Below, piece by piece: positions 8,872 through 16,849 of a DNA stretch of 64,000 nt; position 1 is the stretch's first letter, and each line of letters opens with the position of its first letter. The stretch is from positions 62,001-126,000 of the forward strand of contig SXHN01000074.1 in the NCBI GenBank assembly GCA_005773635.1, given 5' to 3'. Below the pieces are notes generated by a model. The model ran no database searches. It saw only the letters and a program-made list of their open reading frames with translations, and had not been told where the DNA came from. The stretch is from Actinomycetota bacterium. Its GTDB lineage: Bacteria > Actinomycetota > Acidimicrobiia > IMCC26256 > PALSA-610. The position numbers and the translations under genes are program-made.

Positions 8872-8901
8872 CTGTGGCCCGCCCTTTCGGGCGGGCCACA
8901 G
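8872..8901 (-). terminator. Strong hairpin terminator downstream of secreted-protein copy B
   Basis: This is a 13-bp perfect inverted repeat (left arm CTGTGGCCCGCCC) with the same TTTC/GAAA loop as the hairpin at 7897-7930. It lies 32 nt past the stop of 8934-9764 and upstream of the ribosome site for 7964-8800. It therefore separates the two paralogs into independent transcripts or attenuates read-through. The T-tract is weak, so stem stability would have to do most of the work. Confidence 0.82.
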
Positions 8902-8933
8902 GTAGTGCTAATTGCTCAGTGGTGAACCCAGAA

Positions 8934-9764
8934 TTATGGAGCACCAATGGTGAGCGTGCCACCCGTGACAGCCGACAACAAGATCGGCGTGGTGCCGTCT
9001 TGGATCACGACGTAACGGATGTTTGTGGCTTCGATAGCTGGCTCAACAACAACCTGGCAACCGAGGGCGGCTGGGTCAACCGCGTAGCCCTGGATAACTG
9101 CACGTTCTGCGGCGGTGCCGCCAACCAGGATTTCGGTGACCATTTCGGTGCCGTCCCAGTCGGTGATGATGGTCTTGTCCTTGAGCACTGGCGTGTAGCC
9201 AACGTTGTTGGCGACCTGCGAGCCAACGGCCACACCTTTGGTGACGATACCGACGAGGCTCACCGTGTCGGCCGGCGAACCGGTCGGGTTGGCGGTGGCG
9301 ACGTAGGCGTCCATCTTGGTGAGGTCGGTGAACGCAAAGCTGAGCTTGCCGTTCAGCGGCCATTCAGTAGAGTCGGTGTCGCCGGCGCAGTCTGAAACCG
9401 GTGACGTCACCTTGGAGCTCCACTTCAACAGGCTTTTGGTGCCTGCTGGGGTGGTGGTGAGTGCGCCGGTGGCGACGGCCTGCGTGAAGGTGCAAGATCC
9501 ACCGATGGTGAGCGGCGCGGCGTTGAGGGCGTGGGTGCCCTTGGTGCTGACCGCAACGTCGTGGTTCTTGTCCGTGATGCCAGCTGCTTTGCCATCGCCC
9601 GGCCACAAGAAGGTGCTCTTGGCCGAACCGATGCCGCGGGTGCCGGTGCATGTACCAACCGTCGTGACGACGGCGTCTGCTGAGTCCGGAGCAGCGATCG
9701 CCACTGAACCGGCCGCAAGGCCGCCAGCAATAGCTACGCGAACTGCGTGAGAAACAATTTTCAC
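8934..9764 (-). CDS. Secreted protein of unknown function, tandem paralog B
   Basis: The 276-residue sister of the adjacent downstream gene. I take the GTG at 9764 as start: AGAGGAG lies about nine bases upstream and the first residues (KIVSHAVRVAIAGGLAAGSVAIA) match the paralog's signal peptide exactly where it begins. The rest keeps the same Cys positions and motifs (GTCTGTRGIGSAKSTFLW, LTIGGSC, YTPVLKDKTIITDWDGTEM, DPAALGCQVVVE, TLTIGAP). Differences are spread evenly, so the duplication is not recent and both copies seem functional. A long 5' region precedes it. No catalytic residues are recognised. Confidence 0.82.
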   Translation of the reverse strand: MKIVSHAVRVAIAGGLAAGSVAIAAPDSADAVVTTVGTCTGTRGIGSAKSTFLWPGDGKAAGITDKNHDVAVSTKGTHALNAAPLTIGGSCTFTQAVATGALTTTPAGTKSLLKWSSKVTSPVSDCAGDTDSTEWPLNGKLSFAFTDLTKMDAYVATANPTGSPADTVSLVGIVTKGVAVGSQVANNVGYTPVLKDKTIITDWDGTEMVTEILVGGTAAERAVIQGYAVDPAALGCQVVVEPAIEATNIRYVVIQDGTTPILLSAVTGGTLTIGAP

Positions 9765-10158
9765 GTGAATATTCTCCTCTGTCGCTTCCAGACCAGGTTG
9801 GCCACTAGCCCTGGTCATTAGGATGCGAGGTCCGCCTTGTACCGCACGCGTCACGCGTCCGTTGCCCGCGTGTTGTTCGGTCCTTGGTGTTCCCCCCAAG
9901 TCCGGAGATTCCATCGGTTGATGTTGCCTCCGGCCTCTCGACAATCGCTTGTCGATGTGGCCGTCGCCATGTTGGTGCGCGCGAGTGCCGCTTGTCAAGC
10001 ATTGGAAAGGAAAGTTTTTGCCAGCGTTCATTCCGAATGGAGGTGGCGGGGCACGTGTGGCTGGTGTGGTTGGCGTGGTTCGTGAGGTCGGTCACGGCGT
10101 AATGTGACGGGTCGCTAGGCAGGCAAAATTGTTCTCAACCGATGGTACGTTGCGGCCC
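9765..10158. other. Intergenic region between divergent genes, with two inverted repeats
   Basis: These 394 bases separate the minus-strand secreted-protein gene from the plus-strand sugar dehydrogenase gene, so promoters for both should lie here. No convincing coding frame is seen. Two inverted repeats stand out: arms GACCAGG and CCTGGTC at 9791-9797 and 9810-9816, and the compact TCGACAA/TTGTCGA pair at 9938-9955 with a 4-nt loop. Either could be an operator or an RNA hairpin in the leader of 8934-9764. I cannot place a sigma-factor promoter with confidence. Confidence 0.5.
9938..9955. promoter_or_regulatory. Perfect 7-bp inverted repeat with 4-nt spacer, possible operator
   Basis: The bases read TCGACAATCGCTTGTCGA, a perfect palindrome of 7-bp arms around TCGC. 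It is roughly central in the divergent intergenic region, about 174 nt ahead of the secreted-protein start and about 204 nt ahead of the dehydrogenase start. The size suits a dimeric repressor site, but no regulator is encoded nearby, so the role is speculative. Confidence 0.3.
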
Positions 10159-11499
10159 ATGAATGCCTCTTCTCCGGAATCGCCGAACAGTTGCTTGGGA
10201 GCTGCAGCCGCAGAATTACTGCACCGGCTCGGCGATCGGACGGCACGGGTCGTTGTGGTTGGTCAGGGCTACGTCGGCCTGCCGGTCGCTATGCGGTCGG
10301 TGGAAGTCGGCTTTACCACGACTGGTTTTGAACTCGATCCGGGTCGCCTCGCAGCCTTGCGGCGCGGAGAGTCGTACGTCGAGGATGTACCTACAAGCCA
10401 GCTACAGGCGGCACTCGCGAGCGGATATTCGGCGACGGATCAAGCTAACGATTTTGCTGGGTTTGACGTTGCTGTGATTTCGGTGCCCACGCCGTTGCGC
10501 GAGGGTGTACCCGACCTGAGCTTTGTCGAAAGTGCGTCCGCGTCGCTAGCCGAGGTTATGCGCCCCGGTTGCGCGGTGATCTTGGAGTCCACCACGTATC
10601 CCGGCACCACCGAGGAACTTGTACGACCGATTCTTGAGGGGAGCGGTCTGGAATGTGGCGTTGATTTCTTCTTGGGCTACTCGCCTGAACGCATCGATCC
10701 CGGCAACGCGAAATGGGGATTTGTCAACACGCCAAAGGTGGTCTCCGGAGTTGATGCCGCGTCCCTGCGGGTGATCGACGCGTTCTTTAGCGCACTCGTG
10801 GACCGAACTGTCGCAGTGGGTTCGCCCGCGGAAGCCGAATTGGTGAAGCTCTTGGAGAATACGTTTCGCCACGTCAACATCGCGTTGGTCAACGAACTCG
10901 CCATGTTTGCCGCCGACCTCGGTGTCGACATCTGGCGCGCTATCGACGCAGCGGCAACAAAACCCTTTGGTTTTATGCGCTTTACGCCGGGGCCAGGAGT
11001 CGGCGGCCACTGCTTGCCGGTCGACCCTTCGTATTTGTCGTGGCAAGTCAAACGGCGATCAGGCCGACCGTTTCGATTCGTGGAACTCGCCAATGATGTG
11101 AATGACCACATGCCGGATCATGTGGCAGCGCGGGTTGCTGCGCTGCTCAACTCGCACGGCCGAGCGGTCAACGGCACCAAGATTTTGTTGCTTGGGCTGA
11201 CCTATAAAGCCGGCACCTCCGACTTTCGGGAATCGCCCTCCATCGTGGTCGCGGAACGGCTCGCCGCGTTGGGCGCTGAACTGACGGCCTGTGATCCGCA
11301 CGTGCTGCCCAGCGCAATATCGCGGCTGCCCTGTCCGCTGGTCGATTTCAGCGCAGTGAACCTTGCGGCTGCAGACCTGGTGGTGACGCTGGTCGATCAT
11401 CCCGAGTTCGACGTACAAACCATCGCCGCAGCGTCGGTATTGGTGTTCGATGCCAAAGCGATGCTGCGCGGCCATCAATTTCGAGGTGAAACGCTCTAG
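10159..11499 (+). CDS. Nucleotide-sugar dehydrogenase, UDP-HexNAc 6-dehydrogenase type
   Basis: This NAD-dependent enzyme oxidises C6 of a UDP sugar in two steps to a uronic acid. The Rossmann loop GQGYVGLP is at residues 35-42, followed by ESTTYPGTTEELV, the substrate loop GYSPERIDPGN, the hinge helix KLLENTFRHVNIALVNELA, and the active-site GVGGHCLPVDPSYL with catalytic Cys285. The combination SPERIDPG plus GGHCLPVDP is typical of the WbpA/WecC group acting on UDP-GlcNAc or UDP-ManNAc rather than of plain UDP-glucose dehydrogenases, although substrate cannot be proved from sequence. I choose the ATG at 10159; a TTG 30 nt upstream is in frame. It opens the glycan region and would supply an acidic sugar donor. 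Confidence 0.9.
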   Translation: MNASSPESPNSCLGAAAAELLHRLGDRTARVVVVGQGYVGLPVAMRSVEVGFTTTGFELDPGRLAALRRGESYVEDVPTSQLQAALASGYSATDQANDFAGFDVAVISVPTPLREGVPDLSFVESASASLAEVMRPGCAVILESTTYPGTTEELVRPILEGSGLECGVDFFLGYSPERIDPGNAKWGFVNTPKVVSGVDAASLRVIDAFFSALVDRTVAVGSPAEAELVKLLENTFRHVNIALVNELAMFAADLGVDIWRAIDAAATKPFGFMRFTPGPGVGGHCLPVDPSYLSWQVKRRSGRPFRFVELANDVNDHMPDHVAARVAALLNSHGRAVNGTKILLLGLTYKAGTSDFRESPSIVVAERLAALGAELTACDPHVLPSAISRLPCPLVDFSAVNLAAADLVVTLVDHPEFDVQTIAAASVLVFDAKAMLRGHQFRGETL

Positions 11500-11625
11500 T
11501 CTCAGACGCTCTCGCGGCACCGCGCACTGGCGGCACATGCCACGTTTGGACCTCCATCCTTGTTGTCACTGGCGCAGCGTGGCATGATGGGCGCCGGAGT
11601 AGGAACATCCAGTGATAGGGCAGAA

Positions 11626-13530
11626 ATGATTCGAAGTTTTGGCGCGCGCGCGGTATCGATGGCTGGCGCCATCGTATTGCTTGCCTCGGCGACGGTCGGT
11701 GGTGCCTATATCGCCAACGCACCATCAGTGCGAGCTACTCCGCCTCCCAATATCGTCGTCATCGAAATCGACGATATGCGTTATGACGAAATGCCGTTTC
11801 TCACTAAGACGTTGGCGGCCTTGCCTGGCACCAGTTTTACCAATTCGTTCGTGTCCACGTCGCTGTGTTGTCCGTCTCGAGCCGGGTTTTTATCCGGTCA
11901 GTACGTGCAAAACCACCTCGTCGTCAACAACAATGCATATAACAACTTCAACCACAACCAAACCATTGCGACGTCGTTGTCGGCCGGCGGGTACTACACC
12001 GCACAACTCGGCAAGTACATGAACGGGTATTCGTGTGGCAAGGCACAGCCTCAGGGTTGGACCGACTGGCAGGCGCTGTGTAAGAACATTTACGGCTACA
12101 CGAACTATTCAATCAATGACAACGGTGTCGTCACGCCGTACGGTTCGACACAAGCTGACTATGTCACTGATGTCTTGGCGGGCCGCGCCGAAGCCACAGT
12201 CGACGCGGCGGTGACGTCTGGGAATCCCTTCTTCATGTGGCTGAATCCCACGGCGCCTCACAGCGGCACCGGTATTCAAGTTGCGGCGCGCTACGTGGAC
12301 AGTTTCAAGCCGTACAACATTCCGCAAGGCGGCGCGTTTAACGAGGCCAATGTTTCCGACAAGCCACTGTGGGTACGTGCGTTGCCGTTGTTGACAGGGT
12401 CGAAAATTAATGGCATCAGCAAGTCGCAAGCAACTCGATTACGCAAGTTGCTCGCAGTCGACGACATGATTGAACGCACGATCAACCGCGTGGCGGCGAA
12501 TGGGCAGATGGCGAACACCATTTTTGTCGTGACCTCAGACAACGGGTTCATGCGCGGCGAACACCGGGTTCCGTTGGGCAAAGACGTGCTGTACCGCGAC
12601 AGCATTGCGGTGCCGCTGCTGATTTCGGGCCCAGGAATCCCAGTCGGTACTAACAGTGCGCTGGTTACGAACACCGATTTGGCCCAAACGATTCAGGCTT
12701 GGTCGGGCACAACGTCTCCGCGCGTACAGGATGGGAGGTCGCTGCTCGATGCGATCGCAAACCAGGATTACACCGGGCGGGCAGTGTTGCACAGCCAAGT
12801 GAACGACATCACGACTCCGAAGCATCCGGGTGGTTGGGCGGTGCAAGCTGATCAGTTCATCTACATCGAGACTGACACCGGCGAAAAGGAGTTGTACGAC
12901 CACGCAGTAGATCCCTTTGAGCTCATCAATGTGCATGGTGACGCGAAATATTCGCCGGTCGTCGCGCAGCTGACGCCGATGCTGGCCGCGCTGAAAACTT
13001 GCAGCGGCGCGACATGTCAGGTGGTGCGGTCGAACATCGCCCCCGTAGCCGAGGTGTCGCCCACCTGCACTGGGGGGATTCCGAGCTGTGATTTCTCTTC
13101 GATTGGTTCACTCGACATTGATGGCAGCATTGCCAGCTATGCATGGGACTTCGGCGATGGCAACACATCTACGAGCGCGAATCCTCACCACGACTACGCG
13201 GCAGGTGGCCCGTACACTGTGGCCCTGACGGTCACCGATAACCGCGGTTCCACCCACACCGTGAATGCGCAAGCCGGTTCCCCCAATACGCCACCTACAG
13301 CTTCGTTCAGCTTCAGCGTTTCGGGCGCAGTCGTCGATTTCGATGCCACCGCGTCGGCTGATGACGGGTCGATCGTTGCCTACGACTGGGATTTCGGTGA
13401 TTCCCAAACTGGGACCGGCTCAAACCCGAATCACGACTACATCAACCCTGGTACGTACACGGTCGTGTTGACGGTTACCGACAACAACGGCGCCAGCGAC
13501 ACTGACACCCAAGACGTGACGATCTCGTAA
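11626..13530 (+). CDS. Secreted sulfatase with two C-terminal PKD domains
   Basis: A type I sulfatase expected to hydrolyse sulfate esters outside the cell. The ATG at 11626 is followed by a Sec signal peptide (RAVSMAGAIVLLASATVGGAYIANA). The alkaline-phosphatase-fold core begins PPNIVVIEIDDMRYDE, with metal-binding Asp49/Asp50. The CCPSR motif at residues 81-85 matches C-x-P-S-R, the signal that converts the Cys to formylglycine. Further metal ligands sit in TSDNGFMRGEHRVPLGKD. Two PKD domains follow (about 470-550 and 555-634, each with WDFGDG or WDFGDS), which usually mediate polysaccharide or surface binding. A longer frame to 11560 lacks support. The gene lies just upstream of the LPXTG protein on the same strand. 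Confidence 0.9.
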   Translation: MIRSFGARAVSMAGAIVLLASATVGGAYIANAPSVRATPPPNIVVIEIDDMRYDEMPFLTKTLAALPGTSFTNSFVSTSLCCPSRAGFLSGQYVQNHLVVNNNAYNNFNHNQTIATSLSAGGYYTAQLGKYMNGYSCGKAQPQGWTDWQALCKNIYGYTNYSINDNGVVTPYGSTQADYVTDVLAGRAEATVDAAVTSGNPFFMWLNPTAPHSGTGIQVAARYVDSFKPYNIPQGGAFNEANVSDKPLWVRALPLLTGSKINGISKSQATRLRKLLAVDDMIERTINRVAANGQMANTIFVVTSDNGFMRGEHRVPLGKDVLYRDSIAVPLLISGPGIPVGTNSALVTNTDLAQTIQAWSGTTSPRVQDGRSLLDAIANQDYTGRAVLHSQVNDITTPKHPGGWAVQADQFIYIETDTGEKELYDHAVDPFELINVHGDAKYSPVVAQLTPMLAALKTCSGATCQVVRSNIAPVAEVSPTCTGGIPSCDFSSIGSLDIDGSIASYAWDFGDGNTSTSANPHHDYAAGGPYTVALTVTDNRGSTHTVNAQAGSPNTPPTASFSFSVSGAVVDFDATASADDGSIVAYDWDFGDSQTGTGSNPNHDYINPGTYTVVLTVTDNNGASDTDTQDVTIS

Positions 13531-13584
13531 CACTTCTCAAATTTTCGTCGAATTCCGGCGAAACCACCCAGCAAAGGTTGCGCC

Positions 13585-14358
13585 ATGACCACTCAGCGTG
13601 CGAAACTGCCCCTTGTGGAGCAGGGCGAAAAGAACATCACACGACGCGACGTCGTCAAAGGCGCGGCCAAGGTAGGCGTGGCTGGTGCTTCGATTGCATG
13701 GGCCGCGCCGCGCTTCGACAGCGTCGCGTACGCCTCCGATCACACGGGATCGCCCGAGGAGACGACGACAACTGGCCCCACAACCACGACTGGCGGCGGC
13801 AGTCAGCCAACGTGTCGCATCGACCCGATTGTGTTGAACGTCAGTCGTTTGCCCTACCCGGAGCGCGTAATCGGCACCGGCTGGGCTCCTAGCAGCAAAG
13901 TGAACGTCCAACTTGTGGGTGTGCGTCGGCTCGGTACCGTCACCACAAATCCAAGCGGGAGTTTTGACACCCGCGTCGAAGTCCCCGCCTCGGTCGCTCC
14001 TGGTCAGTATCGCGTAGAGTTTGCTGGTTTTCTTCCGAATGGGCAACCGTATCGATGCTTTCGTGACTTCGAAATTTCGGGGAGCACCGGCACAGCGGGA
14101 ACCACGTCGACGACTCGCAAAACAGAGGTGACCACTTCGCCCACCACAGCGTCTGGCGGCAACTCCAACTCGAATGGTGGCAATGCTTCGGGCAACGGCA
14201 CATCGGGCAATGGCAGCGGCACATTGCCCGACACTGGATCCGATTCGCGCACGCTGCTGCTGGTCGGTGCCGGAGCGGTCGTTGTCGGTCGCTCGCTGTA
14301 TGCACTGCGGCACCGCATTGCGAATGCAGCGGCTGATGGCGAAGCGTACGCGCGCTGA
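13585..14358 (+). CDS. Tat-exported surface protein with LPXTG sorting signal
   Basis: The 257-residue product starts with a twin-arginine signal: ITRRDVVKGAAKVGVAGASI with Arg20-Arg21, then an Ala-rich cleavage region near SVAYA. After a Thr-rich stretch comes one Ig-like or IPT-like beta domain (about 75-155, ending in YRCFRDFEI), then a Thr/Ser/Asn/Gly-rich wall-spanning linker. The C-terminus has LPDTG (214-218), a hydrophobic segment (TLLLVGAGAVVVGRSLYAL) and a basic tail, the layout of a sortase substrate. No sortase is encoded in this window. The 3' end overlaps the first PqqD-like gene by 23 nt, so the two are translationally linked, and this protein is a candidate substrate of that system. 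Confidence 0.88.
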   Translation: MTTQRAKLPLVEQGEKNITRRDVVKGAAKVGVAGASIAWAAPRFDSVAYASDHTGSPEETTTTGPTTTTGGGSQPTCRIDPIVLNVSRLPYPERVIGTGWAPSSKVNVQLVGVRRLGTVTTNPSGSFDTRVEVPASVAPGQYRVEFAGFLPNGQPYRCFRDFEISGSTGTAGTTSTTRKTEVTTSPTTASGGNSNSNGGNASGNGTSGNGSGTLPDTGSDSRTLLLVGAGAVVVGRSLYALRHRIANAAADGEAYAR

Positions 14359-14650
14359 GACGTCAGAGTCTGCGCGCTACCGAGTCAACCCGCAACTGAT
14401 CACCCGTCGCGTCGCTGAATCTACGGTTGTGTGCCTGGCAGCGCACGGATCGTTGCAATCTCGTGCCGTGACGACTCGCCTGGACGCGACGGCCACCGCG
14501 ATCCTCGAACTCCTCCAGAGTCCTCATGATGTTGGGTCATTGACTTCGGAAGTTGCAGACGGATTCGGCGCTGACATTGATGTCGTGCGGGCTGATGTTG
14601 CTGCTGCGCTCCAGGTGTTCGTGCGCAACGATTGGGTGTTGGCTTGTTGA
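14336..14650 (+). CDS. PqqD-like small protein (peptide-recognition domain), copy 1
   Basis: This is a 104-residue cytoplasmic protein of the PqqD/RRE type: a basic N-terminus, two strands (RYRVNPQLITRRV and TVVCLAAHG), then helices LDATATAILELLQ, LTSEVADGF and VVRADVAAALQVFVRNDWV. PqqD-type domains bind a peptide or protein substrate and present it to a modifying enzyme. The ATG at 14336 lies inside the end of the LPXTG gene, and the stop overlaps the TTG start of the nucleotidyltransferase gene (TTGA at 14647). The second PqqD-like gene closes the same set at 16547. No radical SAM enzyme or peptide cyclase is nearby, which argues against classical PQQ or lasso-peptide synthesis. Confidence 0.78.
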   Translation: MAKRTRAETSESARYRVNPQLITRRVAESTVVCLAAHGSLQSRAVTTRLDATATAILELLQSPHDVGSLTSEVADGFGADIDVVRADVAAALQVFVRNDWVLAC

Positions 14651-15729
14651 TAGGTGACAGTGTCGCAGGGATCGCCGGTTTCGGGCTGCGCGGTCATCGT
14701 GGTGGGGCGCACGGTCCGTTTGATGATGGACAATGGCAGGAAATCCTGCACGTAGTAGGCGAACAGCGCATCTTCGGCCTCGCGCTCGCCGCGCAGCGCT
14801 CGGGATTGCTGGCGTTGACCGACGATCAGCAGCGCAAGATTGTTGAGGGTTGCATCGACAGTATGGCGTCGGTGTTACAACTCGAAGCGATGTTGGCTGA
14901 GGTGGCTCGCGGCTTGCGCGGCTCGGGCATCGATTGGCGAGTTTTGAAGGGCCCTGCCAACGCGCATCTTGACTACCCGCATCCAGAGTGGCGGGCATTC
15001 GGCGATATCGACATCATGGTGCACGGCGACAATTTCGACGCCGCTGCGGGCGGGTTGGAAGCTCTCGGGTGCCGGCGCCGATTCGATGAGCCACGACCGG
15101 GTTTCACCGCTCGTTTCGGAAAGGGTGCTTGTTTCGTTGCACCGAATGGCCTTGAGATCGATTTGCATCGTTCTTTCGTCGCGGGCCCGTTCGCGTCGCT
15201 CGGCGCCGACGACCGACTCTGGCGTCGGCCGCAGACGTTTATCATCGGCGATGAGCCGCAATATGCTTTGCCACAGGAGTTGCGGCTTGTGCATGCGTCT
15301 ATGCACGCAGTATTGGGCAAACTCACGCCGAGGTTGGTGCCGTTGCGCGACGTTGCCCAGATTTGTGAGGCCGTCGAGCCTGCTGCATTGATCGATGTTG
15401 CGGAGCAGCTCGGCGTCGTCTCGGTCGTTGCGAGAGCCGTGCTGCAATCGAGTGCGACGTTGCAGCTGGCCGCCCATGGTCCGTTAGCGGCGTGGGCGTT
15501 GAGCTACCAGCCGACGCAACGGCAACGTCGGATGGTGCGCGCCTACACAAATCCACAACGTAGCTACCTCGGCCAAGTACGTGCCGGAGCGCGAGAATTA
15601 CCAGGCATCGCGAACAAGGTGGCGTACTCTCGGTCGTTGATATTTCCCGATCGTGACTATTTGGAACGCAGAGAGGGTTCCTACGGCCGACGGATCGCGC
15701 GTGCCCTCGGCCGAGGCCGCGCTCAATGA
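14647..15729 (+). CDS. Nucleotidyltransferase-fold protein (uncharacterised NTP_transf_5 family)
   Basis: The product is about 360 residues. The core shows WRVLKGPANAHLDYPHPEWRAFGDIDIMVHGDNFDAA: a Lys-Gly loop followed by D-I-D, the metal-binding pair of the minimal nucleotidyltransferase fold. ACFVAPNGLEIDLHRSF supplies the third acidic residue. Family members occur beside HprK-like kinases and PqqD-like proteins in exopolysaccharide or exosortase loci and in some lasso-peptide clusters, and their target is unknown. I favour the TTG at 14647, which forms TTGA with the preceding stop; TTG codons at 14632 and 14644 are alternatives. The stop overlaps the kinase start as ATGA. Transfer of a nucleotide to a protein or peptide is an inference. 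Confidence 0.78.
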   Translation: MIGDSVAGIAGFGLRGHRGGAHGPFDDGQWQEILHVVGEQRIFGLALAAQRSGLLALTDDQQRKIVEGCIDSMASVLQLEAMLAEVARGLRGSGIDWRVLKGPANAHLDYPHPEWRAFGDIDIMVHGDNFDAAAGGLEALGCRRRFDEPRPGFTARFGKGACFVAPNGLEIDLHRSFVAGPFASLGADDRLWRRPQTFIIGDEPQYALPQELRLVHASMHAVLGKLTPRLVPLRDVAQICEAVEPAALIDVAEQLGVVSVVARAVLQSSATLQLAAHGPLAAWALSYQPTQRQRRMVRAYTNPQRSYLGQVRAGARELPGIANKVAYSRSLIFPDRDYLERREGSYGRRIARALGRGRAQ

Positions 15730-16550
15730 CCCCGGAATTCGAGGGCATTGCCACGTATCGCGTGCTCGACACATCGTTTTGTGTGATTTCCGACCACCTC
15801 GATCTGCTGCAGCTTATCGACGGTTTGTACGCGCACTGCGCGGTCGACGGAGTACCCGCTCACATCATTGAGATTGTGAGCGAACCGGATGGTTTCTGTG
15901 TTGCGGTCGACGCAACGGTGCAGCTACGCGGCATTGCTGAGGAAGCGTTGCTCGGGCGTTTCGTATGGGAAGTCAATCGGATGGTCAGATCGACGCCCGG
16001 AACACGGATACTGATACATGCCGCGGCGGTCGAAATTGATGGGCGAGGAGTGTTGCTCTGCGGCGCATCAGGAAGCGGCAAGTCGACACTTGCTTTGGCG
16101 CTGGTAGAGCGAGGCGCTCGGTACCTCAGCGACGAAATCGCAGCAATTGACGATGTGACAATGACTGTGAGCGCATACCCGAAGCCCATCACGCTGCGCC
16201 CTGATTCGTGGGAGTTCGTCACCTCGCTATTTCCTAACTGCCCCAGCGAAGTTGCAGGTTTGATGCGCGACTTGTGGTTTGTAGTGCCGAAATCGGCTTC
16301 TGACGAGACGCGGGCATCTCTCATTGTACTGCCGAATCAGTTGGTCGGAGTCGGCGCCGCGATCGCTGAGGTTGGGGGCGACGCTGCGTTGGTAGCGCTA
16401 TGCGAGAACACCCATGGGCTGCGCGCCGCAGGGGTGCCGATGTTTCGTCGTCTCGCACGAATCGCCCGACAGTCTGGGGCTTTATCGGGTTCCGTACGTT
16501 CGTTGCCTGAGGCTTGTGACGCGATCGAGCGTCGAGTCGCGTCGATATGA
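15726..16550 (+). CDS. HprK-related kinase (P-loop serine kinase-like)
   Basis: The 274-residue product resembles the C-terminal catalytic domain of HPr kinase. ILIHAAAVEIDGRGVLLCGASGSGKST contains the Walker A (GASGSGKST, residues 113-121) preceded by the family's HAA strand. RYLSDEIAAID (133-142) is the counterpart of the HprK YLVADDE segment. The HPr-binding N-terminal domain of true HprK is absent, replaced by about 90 residues of unknown role, so HPr is unlikely to be the target. Families named HprK-related kinase are known next to PqqD-like proteins in exosortase/exopolysaccharide loci. Start and stop both overlap neighbours at ATGA, so it is made in step with the nucleotidyltransferase and the second PqqD-like protein. 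Confidence 0.83.
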   Translation: MTPEFEGIATYRVLDTSFCVISDHLDLLQLIDGLYAHCAVDGVPAHIIEIVSEPDGFCVAVDATVQLRGIAEEALLGRFVWEVNRMVRSTPGTRILIHAAAVEIDGRGVLLCGASGSGKSTLALALVERGARYLSDEIAAIDDVTMTVSAYPKPITLRPDSWEFVTSLFPNCPSEVAGLMRDLWFVVPKSASDETRASLIVLPNQLVGVGAAIAEVGGDAALVALCENTHGLRAAGVPMFRRLARIARQSGALSGSVRSLPEACDAIERRVASI

Positions 16551-16840
16551 GGGTCGACAAGGCGGTTCCGCAATCGATCATTGCTCGGCTTGCAACGGTC
16601 GCGAGTGAGTCGTTCGAAGGTATCGAAGTGGTGTTCGATCCCGATAGCGGCTTGGTACGCAAGCTCAACCGCACAGCGAGTGAGATCTGGCGACTGCTTG
16701 AGGCGCCTTCAACGCGATCGGAACTGATGAGCACATTGAGCGCCAGAACTCCGCAAAATGCCACCCACATAGCAGCGGATGTTCTACGGTTTGTCGACGA
16801 GTTGATCATGTGGGGTCTGGTGGAAAACTTTGACGGATAG
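16547..16840 (+). CDS. PqqD-like small protein (peptide-recognition domain), copy 2
   Basis: This 97-residue PqqD-family protein is less like copy 1 than like standard PqqD. It has a two-strand start (ESFEGIEVVFDPDSGLVRKLN), the helix NRTASEIWRLLEAPSTRSELMSTL, and the closing helix HIAADVLRFVDELIMWGLV. The D-x-x-x-(F/L)-(V/L) pattern in the last helix and the aliphatic residue before the terminal loop are typical. The start overlaps the kinase stop at ATGA and the stop is 9 nt from the next gene. Having two PqqD-like proteins in one operon suggests two substrates or two modification steps. That is inference. Confidence 0.8.
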   Translation: MRVDKAVPQSIIARLATVASESFEGIEVVFDPDSGLVRKLNRTASEIWRLLEAPSTRSELMSTLSARTPQNATHIAADVLRFVDELIMWGLVENFDG

Positions 16841-16849
16841 GGCGAATCG

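Noticed and set aside
14174-14335. Upstream extension of the first PqqD-like frame inside the LPXTG gene
   Set aside because: These codons are Cys/His/Arg-rich without PqqD pattern and are out of frame with the LPXTG protein; the ATG at 14336 fits the family's start.
14336-16840. Lasso-peptide or PQQ biosynthesis cluster
   Set aside because: PqqD-like, kinase and nucleotidyltransferase genes would fit, but there is no Asn-synthetase-like cyclase, transglutaminase-like protease, radical SAM enzyme or recognisable precursor peptide near by.
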